Positions 16,880 through 25,864 of a DNA stretch of 50,859 nt are shown here, piece after piece. The notes beneath the pieces are model-generated. The model did not search any database. It was not told the DNA's origin and saw only the letters and a list, made by a program, of their open reading frames with translations. Every line of letters starts with the position of its first letter. The first letter of the stretch is position 1. The DNA comes from Streptomyces virginiae (GTDB lineage Bacteria > Actinomycetota > Actinomycetes > Streptomycetales > Streptomycetaceae): the NCBI RefSeq assembly GCF_000720455.1, contig NZ_JOAK01000038.1, positions 1 through 50,859 of the forward strand, written 5' to 3'. The position numbers and the translations under genes were made by a program.

Positions 16880-17719
16880 TCAGAGCAGGGCGGCGCGCGG
16901 GCCGTCGGGCTGCTCCAGCCGACGGTTGGTGACCGAACGGGCGAGCTCCTGCGACTCGTCGTCGGTCAGCCTGCGGAACCCCTCGTCCGTGATGACGGTG
17001 ACGATCGGGTAGATGTGCCGGTACAGGTCCGGCCCACCGGTCGCCGAGTCGTCGTCGGCGGCGTCGTACAGCGCCTGGACGACCAGGGTGGTGGCCTGCT
17101 CCTCCGTCAGATCGGGGCGGAAGAGCTTCTTCATGGAGCCCCGCGCGAAGATCGAACCGGAACCGGTCGCCGCGTAGCCGTGCTCCTCGGAGCGGCCGCC
17201 GGTGACGTCGTAGGAGAAGATCCGGCCCTTCTCCTTGGCCTCGTCGTACCCGGCGAAGAGCGGCACCACGGCCAGGCCCTGCATCGCCATGCCGAGGTTG
17301 CTCCGGATCATGGTCGAGAGCCGGTTGGCCTTGCCCTCCAGGGAGAGGGTCGCCCCCTCCACCTTCTCGAAGTGCTCCAGCTCCAGCTGGAACAGCTTGA
17401 CCATCTCCACGGCCAGGCCGGCCGTACCGGCGATGCCGACGGCGGAGTACTCGTCCGCCGGGAACACCTTCTCGATGTCCCGCTGCGCGATCATGTTCCC
17501 CATGGTCGCCCGCCGGTCACCGGCGAGCACGACCCCGCCGGGGAAGGTGGCGGCCACGATGGTCGTCCCGTGCGGCGCCTCGACCACGCCTTCCGGCAGC
17601 TTGCGGTTGCCGGGCAGCATCTCGGGCGAGTGCGCGCCCAGGAAGTCCATGAAGGACGAAGACCCCGGCGTCAGGAAGGCTGCCGGTAGACGCCCTGTGC
17701 CACGATTGTTGGCTTCCAC
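16880..17719 (-). CDS. prcB: 20S proteasome beta subunit (propeptide form)
   Basis: PrcB is the catalytic subunit of the 20S proteasome. The 279-residue precursor carries a 51-residue propeptide; cleavage between G51 and T52 ([13 protein letters not shown]) exposes the N-terminal threonine nucleophile. Conserved features follow: [20 protein letters not shown] with the catalytic Lys region, and [11 protein letters not shown]. The GTG start at 17719 has the strong Shine-Dalgarno sequence GGAGGGAC, and it lies 49 nt inside the end of the upstream endonuclease VII-like gene in another frame. This suggests translational coupling. The mature subunit would be 228 residues. Confidence 0.96.
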   Translation of the reverse strand: MEANNRGTGRLPAAFLTPGSSSFMDFLGAHSPEMLPGNRKLPEGVVEAPHGTTIVAATFPGGVVLAGDRRATMGNMIAQRDIEKVFPADEYSAVGIAGTAGLAVEMVKLFQLELEHFEKVEGATLSLEGKANRLSTMIRSNLGMAMQGLAVVPLFAGYDEAKEKGRIFSYDVTGGRSEEHGYAATGSGSIFARGSMKKLFRPDLTEEQATTLVVQALYDAADDDSATGGPDLYRHIYPIVTVITDEGFRRLTDDESQELARSVTNRRLEQPDGPRAALL

Positions 17720-18270
17720 GCGTGTCCCTCCAAGTATGAGACGACCCGACGAGCTGCGTCGGGATCGTCACCCAACTTGCCGATGGCCGTGTTGCAGTTG
17801 AAGCACAGTACGCCTCGGACCCTACCCGTCTTGTGGCAGTGATCCACATGTACCGCAGGGCGCTTGAGACAGATACAGCAGAGCCCGCCCTGGGCGGCGA
17901 TCATTTCGTCCCGGTCAGCCTCGGTCATGCCGTACGAACGCTTGAGATGCCCCGCCCGACCCTGGACGGCCCTGCATGCCGCGCATCGGGTGGACAAGCC
18001 GTCAGACGCCGACGCGTTCTTGTGCCACTCGCTGTGCGGCTTGATCTCACCGCACTGTCGGCAGAGCTTATGGCCGGACGGAACATCCACTTTCTCTTTG
18101 ACGACCTTGCCCCTCGCTGCCTGGCGGCGCCGGTAGTGCGCGGCGCTGTACTCCGCCACGCACTCACGGCACCTCGGCTGAAAGCCGTCGCCGCGATTCC
18201 GATCCAGGGCGAACCCGCTCAGCGGCACGTCCCGGCTGCAGCCGCGACACCACTTCGTTCCATTGGACAT
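17671..18270 (-). CDS. Endonuclease VII-like (HNH, His-Me finger) zinc protein
   Basis: The C-terminal domain matches phage T4 endonuclease VII, a Holliday-junction and branch-cleaving enzyme. It has a C131/C134 and C156/C159 zinc knuckle, catalytic V-D143-H144-C-H, and [10 protein letters not shown] ending in N160. The first 100 residues hold four more CxxC pairs (C8/C11, C34/C37, C70/C73, C96/C99), forming two repeated zinc modules of about 62 residues. It starts at ATG 18270, 37 nt after the pup stop, with only a weak ribosome site, and overlaps prcB by 49 nt. The catalytic residues look intact. A structure-specific nuclease coupled to the proteasome genes is unusual; the target, branched DNA or otherwise, is not known from sequence. 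Confidence 0.88.
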   Translation of the reverse strand: MSNGTKWCRGCSRDVPLSGFALDRNRGDGFQPRCRECVAEYSAAHYRRRQAARGKVVKEKVDVPSGHKLCRQCGEIKPHSEWHKNASASDGLSTRCAACRAVQGRAGHLKRSYGMTEADRDEMIAAQGGLCCICLKRPAVHVDHCHKTGRVRGVLCFNCNTAIGKLGDDPDAARRVVSYLEGHAWKPTIVAQGVYRQPS

Positions 18271-18307
18271 GAAGCCAATGTTGGCGAGCGCGCCTTAGAT
18301 TCGAAGG

Positions 18308-18520
18308 CTATTCGCCGCCTTTTTGTACGAAGCTCCGAACGAAGTCCTCGGCATTCTCTTCGAGTACATCGTCAATCTCGTCAAGTACGGAGTCGACGTC
18401 GTCGGAGAGCTTTTCCTGGCGCTCCTTGAGGTCGGTCGATTCCTCGACCGCCGCCTCCTCGACCTCCTCGGTCGAGCGCGTCGCCTTCTGCTGTCCGCCG
18501 CCGGTGTCCTTGGTCGCCAT
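18308..18520 (-). CDS. pup: Prokaryotic ubiquitin-like protein Pup
   Basis: Pup is the protein tag for the actinobacterial proteasome. The 70-residue sequence is polar and disordered at the N-terminus (a Gln/Lys/Thr-rich segment) and helical from about residue 30, ending FVRSFVQKGGE. The C-terminal residue is already Glu, not Gln, so deamidation by Dop is not needed before ligation. The start ATG 18520 (MATKDTGG) has a GAGG Shine-Dalgarno sequence; the frame continues upstream for 11 codons, but these are not conserved. It heads the unit with the endonuclease VII-like gene, prcB and prcA. Confidence 0.97.
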   Translation of the reverse strand: MATKDTGGGQQKATRSTEEVEEAAVEESTDLKERQEKLSDDVDSVLDEIDDVLEENAEDFVRSFVQKGGE

Positions 18521-18556
18521 GTCTACCTCACCCCGCTCGGTTCGCACGCTCATGTC

Positions 18557-18624
18557 GAGAGACCCCGGGATTCGGGATCTCTCAAGATCAGACCCTACGT
18601 CGGACCCTATAGGGAGGGTCCGAC
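18557..18624 (-). terminator. Two tandem hairpins between dop and pup
   Basis: The first hairpin met by dop transcripts has a 10-bp stem (18599-18608 and 18615-18624) with a 6-nt loop. The second (18557-18567 and 18573-18583) has one mismatch and a 5-nt loop, and ends 37 nt before the pup start. They may terminate dop transcripts or act as a pup leader structure. TAGGGT hexamers at 18598-18593 and 18608-18603 (minus strand) are possible pup -10 boxes. Confidence 0.5.
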
Positions 18625-18692
18625 ATTCGTCCCCGTACTTTCACAGTCCGGTTCTTCTCATGATTCCCGGACCGGCCGCATTTCAGGCCCGC

Positions 18693-20204
18693 TCACTGCC
18701 CCGAAAGCACCCGGACCAGGTCCTCCGCCGTACGGCAGCGGTCCAGGAGCTCCTTGACGTGGTTGCGGGTCCCCCGCAGGGGTTCCAGCGTCGGGACGCG
18801 CTGGAGCGAGTCCCGGCCCGGGAGGTCGAAGATCACCGAGTCCCAGGAGGCCGCCGCCACGTCGTCCGCGTACTGCTCCAGGCAGCGCCCGCGGAAGTAC
18901 GCCCGCGTGTCCTCCGGAGGCTTGCTCTGAGCCCGCTCGACCGCGGTCTCCTCCACCAGCCGCTTCATCTTGCCGCGGGCCACCAGGCGGTTGTAGAGGC
19001 CCTTCTCGGGCCGTACGTCCGAGTACTGGAGGTCCACCAGGTGCAGTCGCGCCGCGTCCCAGTCCAGCCCGTCCCGGCGCCGGTAGCCCTCCAGGATCTC
19101 CCGCTTGGCGATCCAGTCCAGCTCGCCCGACAGGCTCATCGGGTCGCTCTCCAGCCGGCCCAGTACGTCCTCCCAGCGGGCCAGTACGTCCTTGGTCTGC
19201 TCGTCTGCGTCGGTCCCGAAACGCTCGTCCACGTACTTCCGCGCCAGCTCGAAGTACTCCATCTGGAGTTGCACGGCGGTGAGTGTCCGGCCGCTGCGCA
19301 GCGTGATGAGGTGTCCCAGGTCCGGGTCGTGGGAGACCTGGTGGAGGGTGCGCACGGGCTGGTCGACGGCGAGGTCGACGCTGATGAACTGGTCCTCGAT
19401 CATGGAGAGCACCAGGGCCGTCGTGCCGAGTTTGAGGTAGGTGGAGATCTCGGAGAGGTTGGCGTCTCCGATGATCACGTGGAGCCGGCGGTACTTCTCG
19501 GCGTCGGAGTGCGGCTCGTCGCGGGTGTTGATGATGGGCCGCTTCAGGGTGGTCTCCAGGCCGACCTCGACCTCGAAGTAGTCCGCGCGCTGGCTGATCT
19601 GGAAGCCGTGCTCGCGGCCGTCCTGGCCGATGCCCACGCGTCCCGCTCCGGTCACGACCTGTCGTGAGACGAAGAAGGGGGTCAGGTGGCGCACGATCTC
19701 CGAGAAGGGGGTCTCCCGCTTCATCAGGTAGTTCTCGTGCGTGCCGTAGGAGGCGCCCTTGTTGTCGGTGTTGTTCTTGTAGAGGTGGATGGGCTGGGCC
19801 CCGGGCAGCTGGGCGGCACGTACGGCGGCCTCGGCCATGATCCGTTCGCCGGCCTTGTCCCAGAGCACGGCGTCCAGTGGGTTCGTGATCTCCGGAGAGC
19901 TGTATTCGGGGTGTGCGTGGTCGACGTAGAGCCGTGCGCCGTTCGTCAGGATGACGTTGGCGAGGCCGATGTCCTCGTCGGTCAGCTGGCTGCTGTCGGC
20001 GGCCTCGCGGGCGAGGTCGAAGCCGCGGGCGTCCCGCAGCGGGTTCTCCTCCTCGAAGTCCCAGCGGGCGCGTCGCGCCCGGTGCATCGCCGCCGCGTAG
20101 GCGTTGACGATCTGGGACGAGGTGAGCATGGCATTGGCGTTCGGGTGACCGGGGACGGAGATCCCGTACTCCGTCTCGATCCCCATTACTCGCCGTACGG
20201 TCAT
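18693..20204 (-). CDS. dop: Depupylase / Pup deamidase Dop
   Basis: Dop hydrolyses the isopeptide bond between Pup and proteins, releasing substrates from degradation, and deamidates Pup-Gln in other species. The 503-residue protein is a paralogue of PafA and shares [12 protein letters not shown] at the N-terminus, [19 protein letters not shown], and [13 protein letters not shown]. It contains the longer linker after the first strands (the Dop-loop region, about residues 38-75) that PafA lacks. The start ATG 20204 has a near-perfect Shine-Dalgarno sequence (AAGGAGGG). It is transcribed apart from ARC: a terminator follows arc, and a TAGGCT -10 box lies about 120 nt upstream. Confidence 0.96.
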   Translation of the reverse strand: MTVRRVMGIETEYGISVPGHPNANAMLTSSQIVNAYAAAMHRARRARWDFEEENPLRDARGFDLAREAADSSQLTDEDIGLANVILTNGARLYVDHAHPEYSSPEITNPLDAVLWDKAGERIMAEAAVRAAQLPGAQPIHLYKNNTDNKGASYGTHENYLMKRETPFSEIVRHLTPFFVSRQVVTGAGRVGIGQDGREHGFQISQRADYFEVEVGLETTLKRPIINTRDEPHSDAEKYRRLHVIIGDANLSEISTYLKLGTTALVLSMIEDQFISVDLAVDQPVRTLHQVSHDPDLGHLITLRSGRTLTAVQLQMEYFELARKYVDERFGTDADEQTKDVLARWEDVLGRLESDPMSLSGELDWIAKREILEGYRRRDGLDWDAARLHLVDLQYSDVRPEKGLYNRLVARGKMKRLVEETAVERAQSKPPEDTRAYFRGRCLEQYADDVAAASWDSVIFDLPGRDSLQRVPTLEPLRGTRNHVKELLDRCRTAEDLVRVLSGQ

Positions 20205-20323
20205 GCGGCCCTCCTTGCCCGGCGGCGCCCCCCTCCGGGGGCGGCGCTCAAGTACCGCTGGTGCTCCGGTGCGTGTGACTGTGCGGTGCCCGTCCCCGCA
20301 CTGCGCGACCGGCGGTACGGAAG

Positions 20324-20329
20324 AGCCTA
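20324..20329 (-). promoter_or_regulatory. Candidate -10 hexamer (TAGGCT) of dop
   Basis: TAGGCT on the minus strand would give a leader of about 110 nt to the dop Shine-Dalgarno sequence. I see no convincing -35 box. Confidence 0.35.
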
Positions 20330-20425
20330 GAACCACTGCGCGCTCGTGGGGAGATCATTTCCGTCATTGAATCTGCCCTGTCACCGGCTGGAATACGGCC
20401 GGTCAATCGGTCGGGTAAAGCAGTC

Positions 20426-20458
20426 GGCTGCGGATGCCCGGGGAGGGCATCCGCAGCC
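20426..20458 (-). terminator. Hairpin terminator of arc
   Basis: A perfect 14-bp stem (20426-20439 and 20445-20458) with a 5-nt loop begins 9 nt after the arc stop. A short T-rich stretch follows on the minus strand. Confidence 0.75.
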
Positions 20459-20466
20459 GCTCCGGT

Positions 20467-22233
20467 TCAGAGGTACTGGCCGGTGTTCGCCACCGTGTCG
20501 ATGGAGCGTCCGGTGTCCGCGCCTTGCTTTCCGGTGACGAGGGTGCGGATGAATACGATCCGCTCGCCCTTCTTACCGGAGATTCGGGCCCAGTCGTCCG
20601 GGTTGGTGGTGTTGGGCAGGTCCTCGTTCTCCTTGAACTCGTCCACGCAGGCCTGGAGGAGGTGGGAGACCCGCAGGCCCTTCTGGTTGTGTTCGAGGAA
20701 TGCCTTGATGGCCATCTTCTTGGCACGGTCGACGATGTTCTGGATCATCGCGCCCGAGTTGAAGTCCTTGAAGTACAGGACTTCCTTGTCGCCGTTGGCG
20801 TACGTGACCTCAAGGAAGCGGTTTTCCTCGGTTTCGGCGTACATCTGCTCGACGACGGTCTGGATCATGCTGTGGACGGTGCCGGCCGTGGAGCCCTGGT
20901 GTTCGGACAGGTCGTCCGTGTGCAGGGGCAGCGAGGCCTTGAGGTACTTGGCGAAGATGTCCTTCGCGGCCTCGGCGTCCGGACGCTCGATCTTGATCTT
21001 CACGTCGAGGCGGCCGGGTCGCAGGATGGCCGGGTCGATCATGTCCTCGCGGTTGGAGGCGCCGATGACGATGACGTTCTCCAGGCCCTCCACGCCGTCG
21101 ATCTCGGCGAGGAGCTGCGGGACGATGGTGTTCTCGACGTCGGAGCTGACTCCGGATCCGCGGGTGCGGAAGAGGGATTCCATCTCGTCGAAGAAGACGA
21201 TGACGGGGGTGCCCTCGCTGGCCTTTTCGCGGGCCCGCTGGAAGACCAGGCGGATGTGCCGCTCGGTCTCGCCGACGTACTTGTTGAGGAGCTCGGGGCC
21301 CTTGATGTTCAGGAAGTACGACTTGCCCTGGGCCTGTCCGGTCACCTCGGCGACCTTCTTGGCAAGGGAGTTGGCGACGGCCTTGGCGATGAGCGTCTTG
21401 CCGCAGCCGGGCGGGCCGTAGAGCAGGATGCCCTTCGGGGGCCGCAGTTCGTGTTCCTTGAACAGGTCGGGGTAGAGGTACGGGAGCTCGACCGCGTCGC
21501 GGATCAGCTCGATCTGGTCGCCCAGGCCGCCGATCTTGTCGTAGTCGATGTCGGGGACCTCTTCGAGGACCAGGTCCTCGACCTCGCTCTTGGGGACGAC
21601 CTCGTAGACGTAGCCGGAGCGGGGTTCGAGCAGGAGGGCGTCGCCGGGACGGATGGTGATGTCCAGGAGCGGCTCGGCGAGCCTCACCACCCGTTCCTCG
21701 TCGGTGTGCCCGACGACCAGGGCGCGCTCGCCGTCCTCGAGGATCTCCTTGAGGGTGACGATGTCCCCGGCCCGCTCGAATTCCATGGCCTCGACCACGT
21801 TGAGGGCCTCGTTGAGCATGACCTCCTGGCCGCGCCGGAGGTCTTCCGGGTCGACGCTGGGGCTGACGTTCACGCGGAGCTTTCGGCCTCCGGTGAAGAT
21901 GTCGACGGTGCCGTCCTCGTTCGCCTGGAGGAAGACACCGAAGCCTGCTGGCGGCTGTGCGAGCCGGTCGACTTCTTCCTTGAGGGCCACGATCTGGTCC
22001 CGGGCCTCACGGAGGGTATTCGCCAGTCGTTCGTTCTGTGCGGAGACGCCGGCCAGATTTGTCTGGAGCTCGACGATCCGCTCTTCGAGAATCCTCGTGT
22101 GTCGCGGAGAGTCGGCGAGCTTACGTCGCAGGACGGCGATTTCCTGCTCGAGATAGGCAACCTGGCCGGCGGGGTCCTCGGACCCTCGCGCGGGCCGGAT
22201 GCCGCGGTTGATGTCGTCGTCGTGGGCTGCCAC
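20467..22233 (-). CDS. arc: Proteasome-associated AAA ATPase ARC (Mpa)
   Basis: ARC is the hexameric unfoldase that binds Pup through its coiled coils and threads tagged proteins into the 20S core. The 588-residue protein has a coiled coil (about residues 25-90), OB domains (95-225), and an AAA domain with Walker A GPPGCGKT (273-280) and Walker [11 protein letters not shown]. The C-terminal GQYL is the HbYX-like tail that docks into PrcA and opens the gate. I chose GTG 22233 because GGAGG lies about 10 nt upstream; the ATG at 22251 is just before that ribosome site. It is divergent from a ferredoxin gene 264 nt away. Confidence 0.96.
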   Translation of the reverse strand: MAAHDDDINRGIRPARGSEDPAGQVAYLEQEIAVLRRKLADSPRHTRILEERIVELQTNLAGVSAQNERLANTLREARDQIVALKEEVDRLAQPPAGFGVFLQANEDGTVDIFTGGRKLRVNVSPSVDPEDLRRGQEVMLNEALNVVEAMEFERAGDIVTLKEILEDGERALVVGHTDEERVVRLAEPLLDITIRPGDALLLEPRSGYVYEVVPKSEVEDLVLEEVPDIDYDKIGGLGDQIELIRDAVELPYLYPDLFKEHELRPPKGILLYGPPGCGKTLIAKAVANSLAKKVAEVTGQAQGKSYFLNIKGPELLNKYVGETERHIRLVFQRAREKASEGTPVIVFFDEMESLFRTRGSGVSSDVENTIVPQLLAEIDGVEGLENVIVIGASNREDMIDPAILRPGRLDVKIKIERPDAEAAKDIFAKYLKASLPLHTDDLSEHQGSTAGTVHSMIQTVVEQMYAETEENRFLEVTYANGDKEVLYFKDFNSGAMIQNIVDRAKKMAIKAFLEHNQKGLRVSHLLQACVDEFKENEDLPNTTNPDDWARISGKKGERIVFIRTLVTGKQGADTGRSIDTVANTGQYL

Positions 22234-22271
22234 GGTCCTCACCTCCTCCATGGGGAGCTGGACGCTTCCTG

Positions 22272-22277
22272 ACCCTA
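22272..22277 (-). promoter_or_regulatory. Candidate -10 hexamer (TAGGGT) of arc
   Basis: TAGGGT on the minus strand places the transcript start about 30 nt upstream of GTG 22233. The -35 region is weak (TTTCAA, 16-nt spacer). Confidence 0.35.
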
Positions 22278-22497
22278 CCTGGGCTGGTGGTGATTGAAAC
22301 CCCTAGATCACAAAGACGATAGAGGTGTGTCCGATCTTCACCCTTGCGTACTCCCTCACGCCAAGGAAATACCCACCCATCAAACTCGGGAAGCCGCCGG
22401 TTGTAAGGTCGAAGTGTTCAACACCCGTCAGGGCCCGCGCGACTTGCTGCGGGTTGTGACCGGGATGGATCACTCACCGCAGGGAACGGCAGGAGAT

Positions 22498-22818
22498 ATG
22501 ACCGTGCAGCAGGAGGCTCCGACCGGCGGCGCCGGTGGGACCGGCGAGCCGCTTGAGGTCTGGATCGACCAGGACCTCTGCACCGGGGACGGCATCTGCG
22601 CGCAGTACGCGCCCGAGGTGTTCGAGCTGGACATCGACGGTCTGGCGTATGTGAAGAGCGCGGACGACGAGCTGCTGCAGGAGGTGGGGGCGAGCACTCC
22701 GGTGCCGCTGCCGCTGCTCCAGGACGTGGTGGACTCGGCGAAGGAATGTCCGGGGGACTGCATTCACGTAAGGCGCGTTTCGGACGGCGTGGAGGTCTTC
22801 GGTCCGGACGCGGAGTGA
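22498..22818 (+). CDS. Small ferredoxin (3Fe-4S / 4Fe-4S type)
   Basis: This 106-residue protein carries the single-cluster ferredoxin motif: C28-x5-C34, then C84-P and C88 in AKECPGDCIHV. It resembles the actinomycete ferredoxins that donate electrons to cytochromes P450 or other oxidases, though no partner gene is adjacent. An insert of about 25 residues (LLQEVGASTPVPLP) separates the cluster halves. The start ATG 22498 has an AGGAG Shine-Dalgarno sequence; an in-frame ATG further upstream is not supported. A TAAGGT hexamer at 22404-22409 is a possible -10 box. It lies back to back with arc and converges with a secreted-protein gene with only 4 nt between. Confidence 0.88.
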   Translation: MTVQQEAPTGGAGGTGEPLEVWIDQDLCTGDGICAQYAPEVFELDIDGLAYVKSADDELLQEVGASTPVPLPLLQDVVDSAKECPGDCIHVRRVSDGVEVFGPDAE

Positions 22819-22822
22819 CGTT

Positions 22823-23434
22823 TCAAACACTCCTGGCGGCTGAGTCCGTCAGCTCCTGGCGGAATTTTCCGTCGGTCCAGCGCCACTTGGCGAGCTGTTT
22901 CTTGTCGGGGCAGCAGCGGGGGACCTCGGGGCCGGAGTAGCCGAGGAGGCTCGCGGTGACGGCGCGGTCGCGCACGGTGAGTTCCGTGGCGGTCTGGCGT
23001 TGCGGGGTGTCCAGGAGGGTGGCCACGACGCGGGGGCGGGAGCCTTCGGCGGGGTCCTGGGTGAGTACGTAGATGGCGTGCGGCGGGGTGCCGGAGCCCG
23101 CGTCGCAGCGGACGGCCGCCACGGTCTCGGGGCGGCCGTCGCCGTCGAGGTCGCCGTGGGCGGTGGCGGTGACGGCCCGGGGCGCGCCCTTGCAGTCGAG
23201 GGGGTAGGTGGCGGCTGCGGCGTCGGGGGCGGTGGCCTCGGGCCCGTTCGCGGCGGGTTCCTCGGCGGCGGTGGTGCCGGTCGCGCCGGCGGGGGTGCCG
23301 GTGGCCGGCTGTACGAGTCCCGCCGCGGCGATGACGGCGGCCAGGGCGGTGGCCGTGGCGAGCCAGTGCAGGGGCCTGGTCCGGGTGTGGGCCGGGGTGT
23401 CCGGGGTTGCCAGCGTGGCGGGGGTGTGCAGCAC
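22823..23434 (-). CDS. Membrane-anchored or secreted protein of unknown function
   Basis: The 203-residue protein has a short cytoplasmic N-tail, one hydrophobic span (about residues 22-40), an Ala/Pro/Thr-rich linker to about residue 75, and an extracytoplasmic domain. That domain includes GDLDGDGRPETVAAVRC, which looks like an FG-GAP or EF-hand-like calcium loop, and four cysteines that could pair. The start GTG 23434 has AGGAG about 10 nt upstream. It follows trmI on the same strand but beyond a strong terminator, so it is a separate unit. I do not recognise a named family. Confidence 0.75.
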   Translation of the reverse strand: MLHTPATLATPDTPAHTRTRPLHWLATATALAAVIAAAGLVQPATGTPAGATGTTAAEEPAANGPEATAPDAAAATYPLDCKGAPRAVTATAHGDLDGDGRPETVAAVRCDAGSGTPPHAIYVLTQDPAEGSRPRVVATLLDTPQRQTATELTVRDRAVTASLLGYSGPEVPRCCPDKKQLAKWRWTDGKFRQELTDSAARSV

Positions 23435-23538
23435 GCGGGGTGTCTCCTGTGCGAAGGGTGACGGGGAGCCAGCATCGTGCCACACCTCACACGGGGGTGG
23501 AACGGCAGGGTCCGGAGCCGTTGCGGAGACAACGAAAA

Positions 23539-23588
23539 GGCGCTGCGGCGCAGTTCCCCGGTGATGGGGGGAACTGCGCCGCAGCGCC
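23539..23588 (-). terminator. Long hairpin terminator of trmI
   Basis: A perfect 21-bp stem (23539-23559 and 23568-23588) with an 8-nt loop is followed on the minus strand by TTTTCGTT. It lies 35 nt after the trmI stop codon. Confidence 0.85.
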
Positions 23589-23622
23589 GTCGTGTTGGGT
23601 CGGCGGAGGATCCTGAGGGCCG

Positions 23623-24519
23623 TTATGCGGAGCGGTCGCTGCCGGGGCCCTCGTAGTCCTCGCCGTAGGCGCCCTTGGCGGGGCGGCGGCGGCGCATGGG
23701 GGGCTCGACGCCGTCCGCGAGGCGGCGGGCGGTGACGAGGAAGCCGGTGTGGCCGATCATGCGGTGGTCCGGGCGGACGGCGAGGCCTTCGACGTGCCAG
23801 TTGCGGATCATCGATTCCCACGGCTGCGGCTCGGCGAAGCAGCCGATCTCGCGGATGGACTCGACGGTCTTGGACAGCTGGGTGGTGGTGGCCACGTAGC
23901 AGCAGAGGATGCCGCCGGGGACGAGGGCCTTGGAGACGGCCTCCAGGCATTCCCAGGGGGCGAGCATGTCGAGGATGACGCGGTCGACGTCGGTGTCGGA
24001 CAGGTTGTCCTGGAGGTCGCCGACGGTGAGCTGCCAGGCCGGGTGGGGTCCGCCGAAGTAGCGTTCCACGTTGGCGGTGGCGATCTCGGCGAAGTCCGCG
24101 CGGCGCTCGTAGCTGTGGAGCATGCCCTGGTCGCCGATGGCGCGCAGCAGGAAGCTGCTCAGGGAGCCGGAGCCCACGCCCGCTTCCACGACGCGGGCGC
24201 CGGGGAAGATGTCGGCGAAGGCCAGGATCTGGCCCGCGTCCTTGGGGTAGACCACGGCGGCGCCGCGGGGCATGGACAGGACGTAGTCGGGGAGCAGGGG
24301 GCGCAGCGCGAGGTACGCGACGTTCCCCGTGGTACGGACAACACTGCCTTCGGGAGCACCGATCAGCTCGTCGTGGGGGAAGGAACCCTTGTGGGTGTGG
24401 AAATTCTTCCCGGCTTCGAGCGTGAACGTGTAGTGGCGGCCCTTGGGGTCGGTGAGCTGAACCTGGTCCCCGACCTTGAAGGGCCCGCGTCGGCGGGCGG
24501 CACCGGTCGGTTCGGACAT
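23623..24519 (-). CDS. trmI: tRNA (adenine-58-N1)-methyltransferase TrmI
   Basis: TrmI methylates N1 of adenine 58 in the T-loop of tRNA with S-adenosylmethionine. The 298-residue protein has an N-terminal beta domain (FKVGDQVQLTDPKGRHYTF), then a Rossmann methyltransferase domain with the SAM-binding motif ARVVEAGVGSGSLSSFLL and the acidic motif LHSYERRADFAEIA. The later VDRVILDMLAPWECLE is the conserved catalytic region. The start is ATG 24519, with TACACT 6 nt upstream and no Shine-Dalgarno sequence. In mycobacteria this gene (Rv2118c, from memory) is also beside the proteasome genes. It overlaps no neighbour; the site-2 protease gene stops 18 nt upstream on the same strand. Confidence 0.94.
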   Translation of the reverse strand: MSEPTGAARRRGPFKVGDQVQLTDPKGRHYTFTLEAGKNFHTHKGSFPHDELIGAPEGSVVRTTGNVAYLALRPLLPDYVLSMPRGAAVVYPKDAGQILAFADIFPGARVVEAGVGSGSLSSFLLRAIGDQGMLHSYERRADFAEIATANVERYFGGPHPAWQLTVGDLQDNLSDTDVDRVILDMLAPWECLEAVSKALVPGGILCCYVATTTQLSKTVESIREIGCFAEPQPWESMIRNWHVEGLAVRPDHRMIGHTGFLVTARRLADGVEPPMRRRRPAKGAYGEDYEGPGSDRSA

Positions 24520-24525
24520 GTGACC

Positions 24526-24531
24526 AGTGTA
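24526..24531 (-). promoter_or_regulatory. Candidate -10 hexamer (TACACT) of trmI, leaderless
   Basis: TACACT on the minus strand lies 6 nt before the trmI ATG, in the 18-nt gap after the protease stop codon. Confidence 0.5.
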
Positions 24532-24537
24532 TTGGCT

Positions 24538-25737
24538 TCAGGACTGGGGCCGTGCCATGGCCTTCACGAAGGCCTTCTCGACGTCGAGGGTGGACAGGAC
24601 GCCGTAGATGGCGCCGCCGGGTTCGAGGACGAGGTATTCGGTGGCGGGGGTGGCGCGGAGGTGGTCGAGGAGTTCTTCGCCGGTGAGTTCCGCGGAAACC
24701 TTCATGCCGTCGGTGAGGTCCTGGGCGAGGGTGCTGACGGCGACCCAGGGGCGGCGGTGTTCGGGGACGGAGGCGATGGCGCTCTCGCGGACGATGGCGG
24801 TGGGGTCTCCGTGGCCGTCGACGACGACGAGGGCGCGGGCTCCGGCTTCGTTGGCGCGGCGGAGGGCTTCGGAGAGGGGGGTGGCGTTCTCGACGGGGAT
24901 GGCGCGGCGGGTGAGGCTGCGGGCGCGCAGTTCGGGGAGGTGTTCGCGCAGGCGGGCCATGCGGAGGCTGTTGCCGGCGCCGGTCCAGATGATGGCGGCC
25001 AGGATGGCGGCGAGGAGGGCGTCCATGACGGTGTCCATGCCGCCGATCTCTTCGGTGCGGTTGCCGAGGAGTCCGGTGTGGGTGAGGAGGGGGAGGCCGA
25101 GGAGGACGGCGACGGCGAGGGCGCGGCCGACCCAGGCGGCGGCGACGGTGCCGGCCATGGGTTTGCCGGTGACGCCCCAGATGACGGCGCGGAGCATGCG
25201 GCCGCCGTCGAGGGGGAGGCCGGGGAGCAGGTTGAAGGCCGCGACGAGCAGGTTGGAGATCATGAGGCCGGCGAGGAGGACGCCGGGGACGGTCGCGGGG
25301 TCGACGGCTTTCATGCCGAGGTAGAAGGCGCCGGCGAGGAGGAGGGAGAGGAGGGGGCCGACGAAGGCGAGGACGAACTCCCGGCCGGGGGTCTCGGATT
25401 CCTTCTCGATCTCGGAGACTCCGCCGAAGAACTGGAGCTGGATGCGGCGGACGGGGAGTTTGAAGCGGAGGGCGGCGACGGTGTGGGCGAGTTCGTGGAC
25501 GAGGACGGAGGCGTAGAAGGCGACGGCGAAGAAGAGGGAGACGAGGTAGCGGACGGGTCCGAGGTCGGGCAGGACGCGGTCGAGCTGGTCTCCGAAGACC
25601 CAGGTGATGAGGGCGGCGACGAGGAACCAGCTGGGTGAGACGTAGACGGGCACGCCGAAGGGGCGGCCCATGAGGAGTCCGCCGCCCGGTCCGGGGCGCC
25701 GGTTGTCGCGCCCGTCGGTCTGGTCGGTGTCTGCCAC
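24538..25737 (-). CDS. Site-2 protease family membrane metalloprotease with CBS-like domain
   Basis: This 399-residue protein belongs to peptidase family M50, which cleaves substrates within the membrane. The zinc motif H81-E-L-A-H85 lies in a transmembrane helix, and the second motif is NLLPGLPLDGGRM, with the Asp that completes the site. About six hydrophobic segments cover residues 30-260. The C-terminal part (about 275-399) has two CBS-like repeats that may sense a nucleotide. The start GTG 25737 has a GAAGGAC Shine-Dalgarno sequence; the frame extends 99 codons upstream without support. It is divergent from the RecB-family nuclease gene. Substrates such as anti-sigma factors are possible, but none is encoded nearby. 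Confidence 0.9.
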   Translation of the reverse strand: MADTDQTDGRDNRRPGPGGGLLMGRPFGVPVYVSPSWFLVAALITWVFGDQLDRVLPDLGPVRYLVSLFFAVAFYASVLVHELAHTVAALRFKLPVRRIQLQFFGGVSEIEKESETPGREFVLAFVGPLLSLLLAGAFYLGMKAVDPATVPGVLLAGLMISNLLVAAFNLLPGLPLDGGRMLRAVIWGVTGKPMAGTVAAAWVGRALAVAVLLGLPLLTHTGLLGNRTEEIGGMDTVMDALLAAILAAIIWTGAGNSLRMARLREHLPELRARSLTRRAIPVENATPLSEALRRANEAGARALVVVDGHGDPTAIVRESAIASVPEHRRPWVAVSTLAQDLTDGMKVSAELTGEELLDHLRATPATEYLVLEPGGAIYGVLSTLDVEKAFVKAMARPQS

Positions 25738-25864
25738 GTCTGTCCTTCGTTCGGTGCCGGGGGTTCGCGTGTGGTTCTCGTGGTGTACGGCGCGGTGTGC
25801 GTAGCGCCTGGTGATGCTCCGATCATGCAGTGCGAGGGGGCTTGGCGTCGATGGTATGCGCGTG

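Noticed and set aside
18308..18553. Longer Pup with 11 additional N-terminal residues
   Set aside because: The extra residues precede the Shine-Dalgarno sequence of ATG 18520 and are not part of the conserved Pup.
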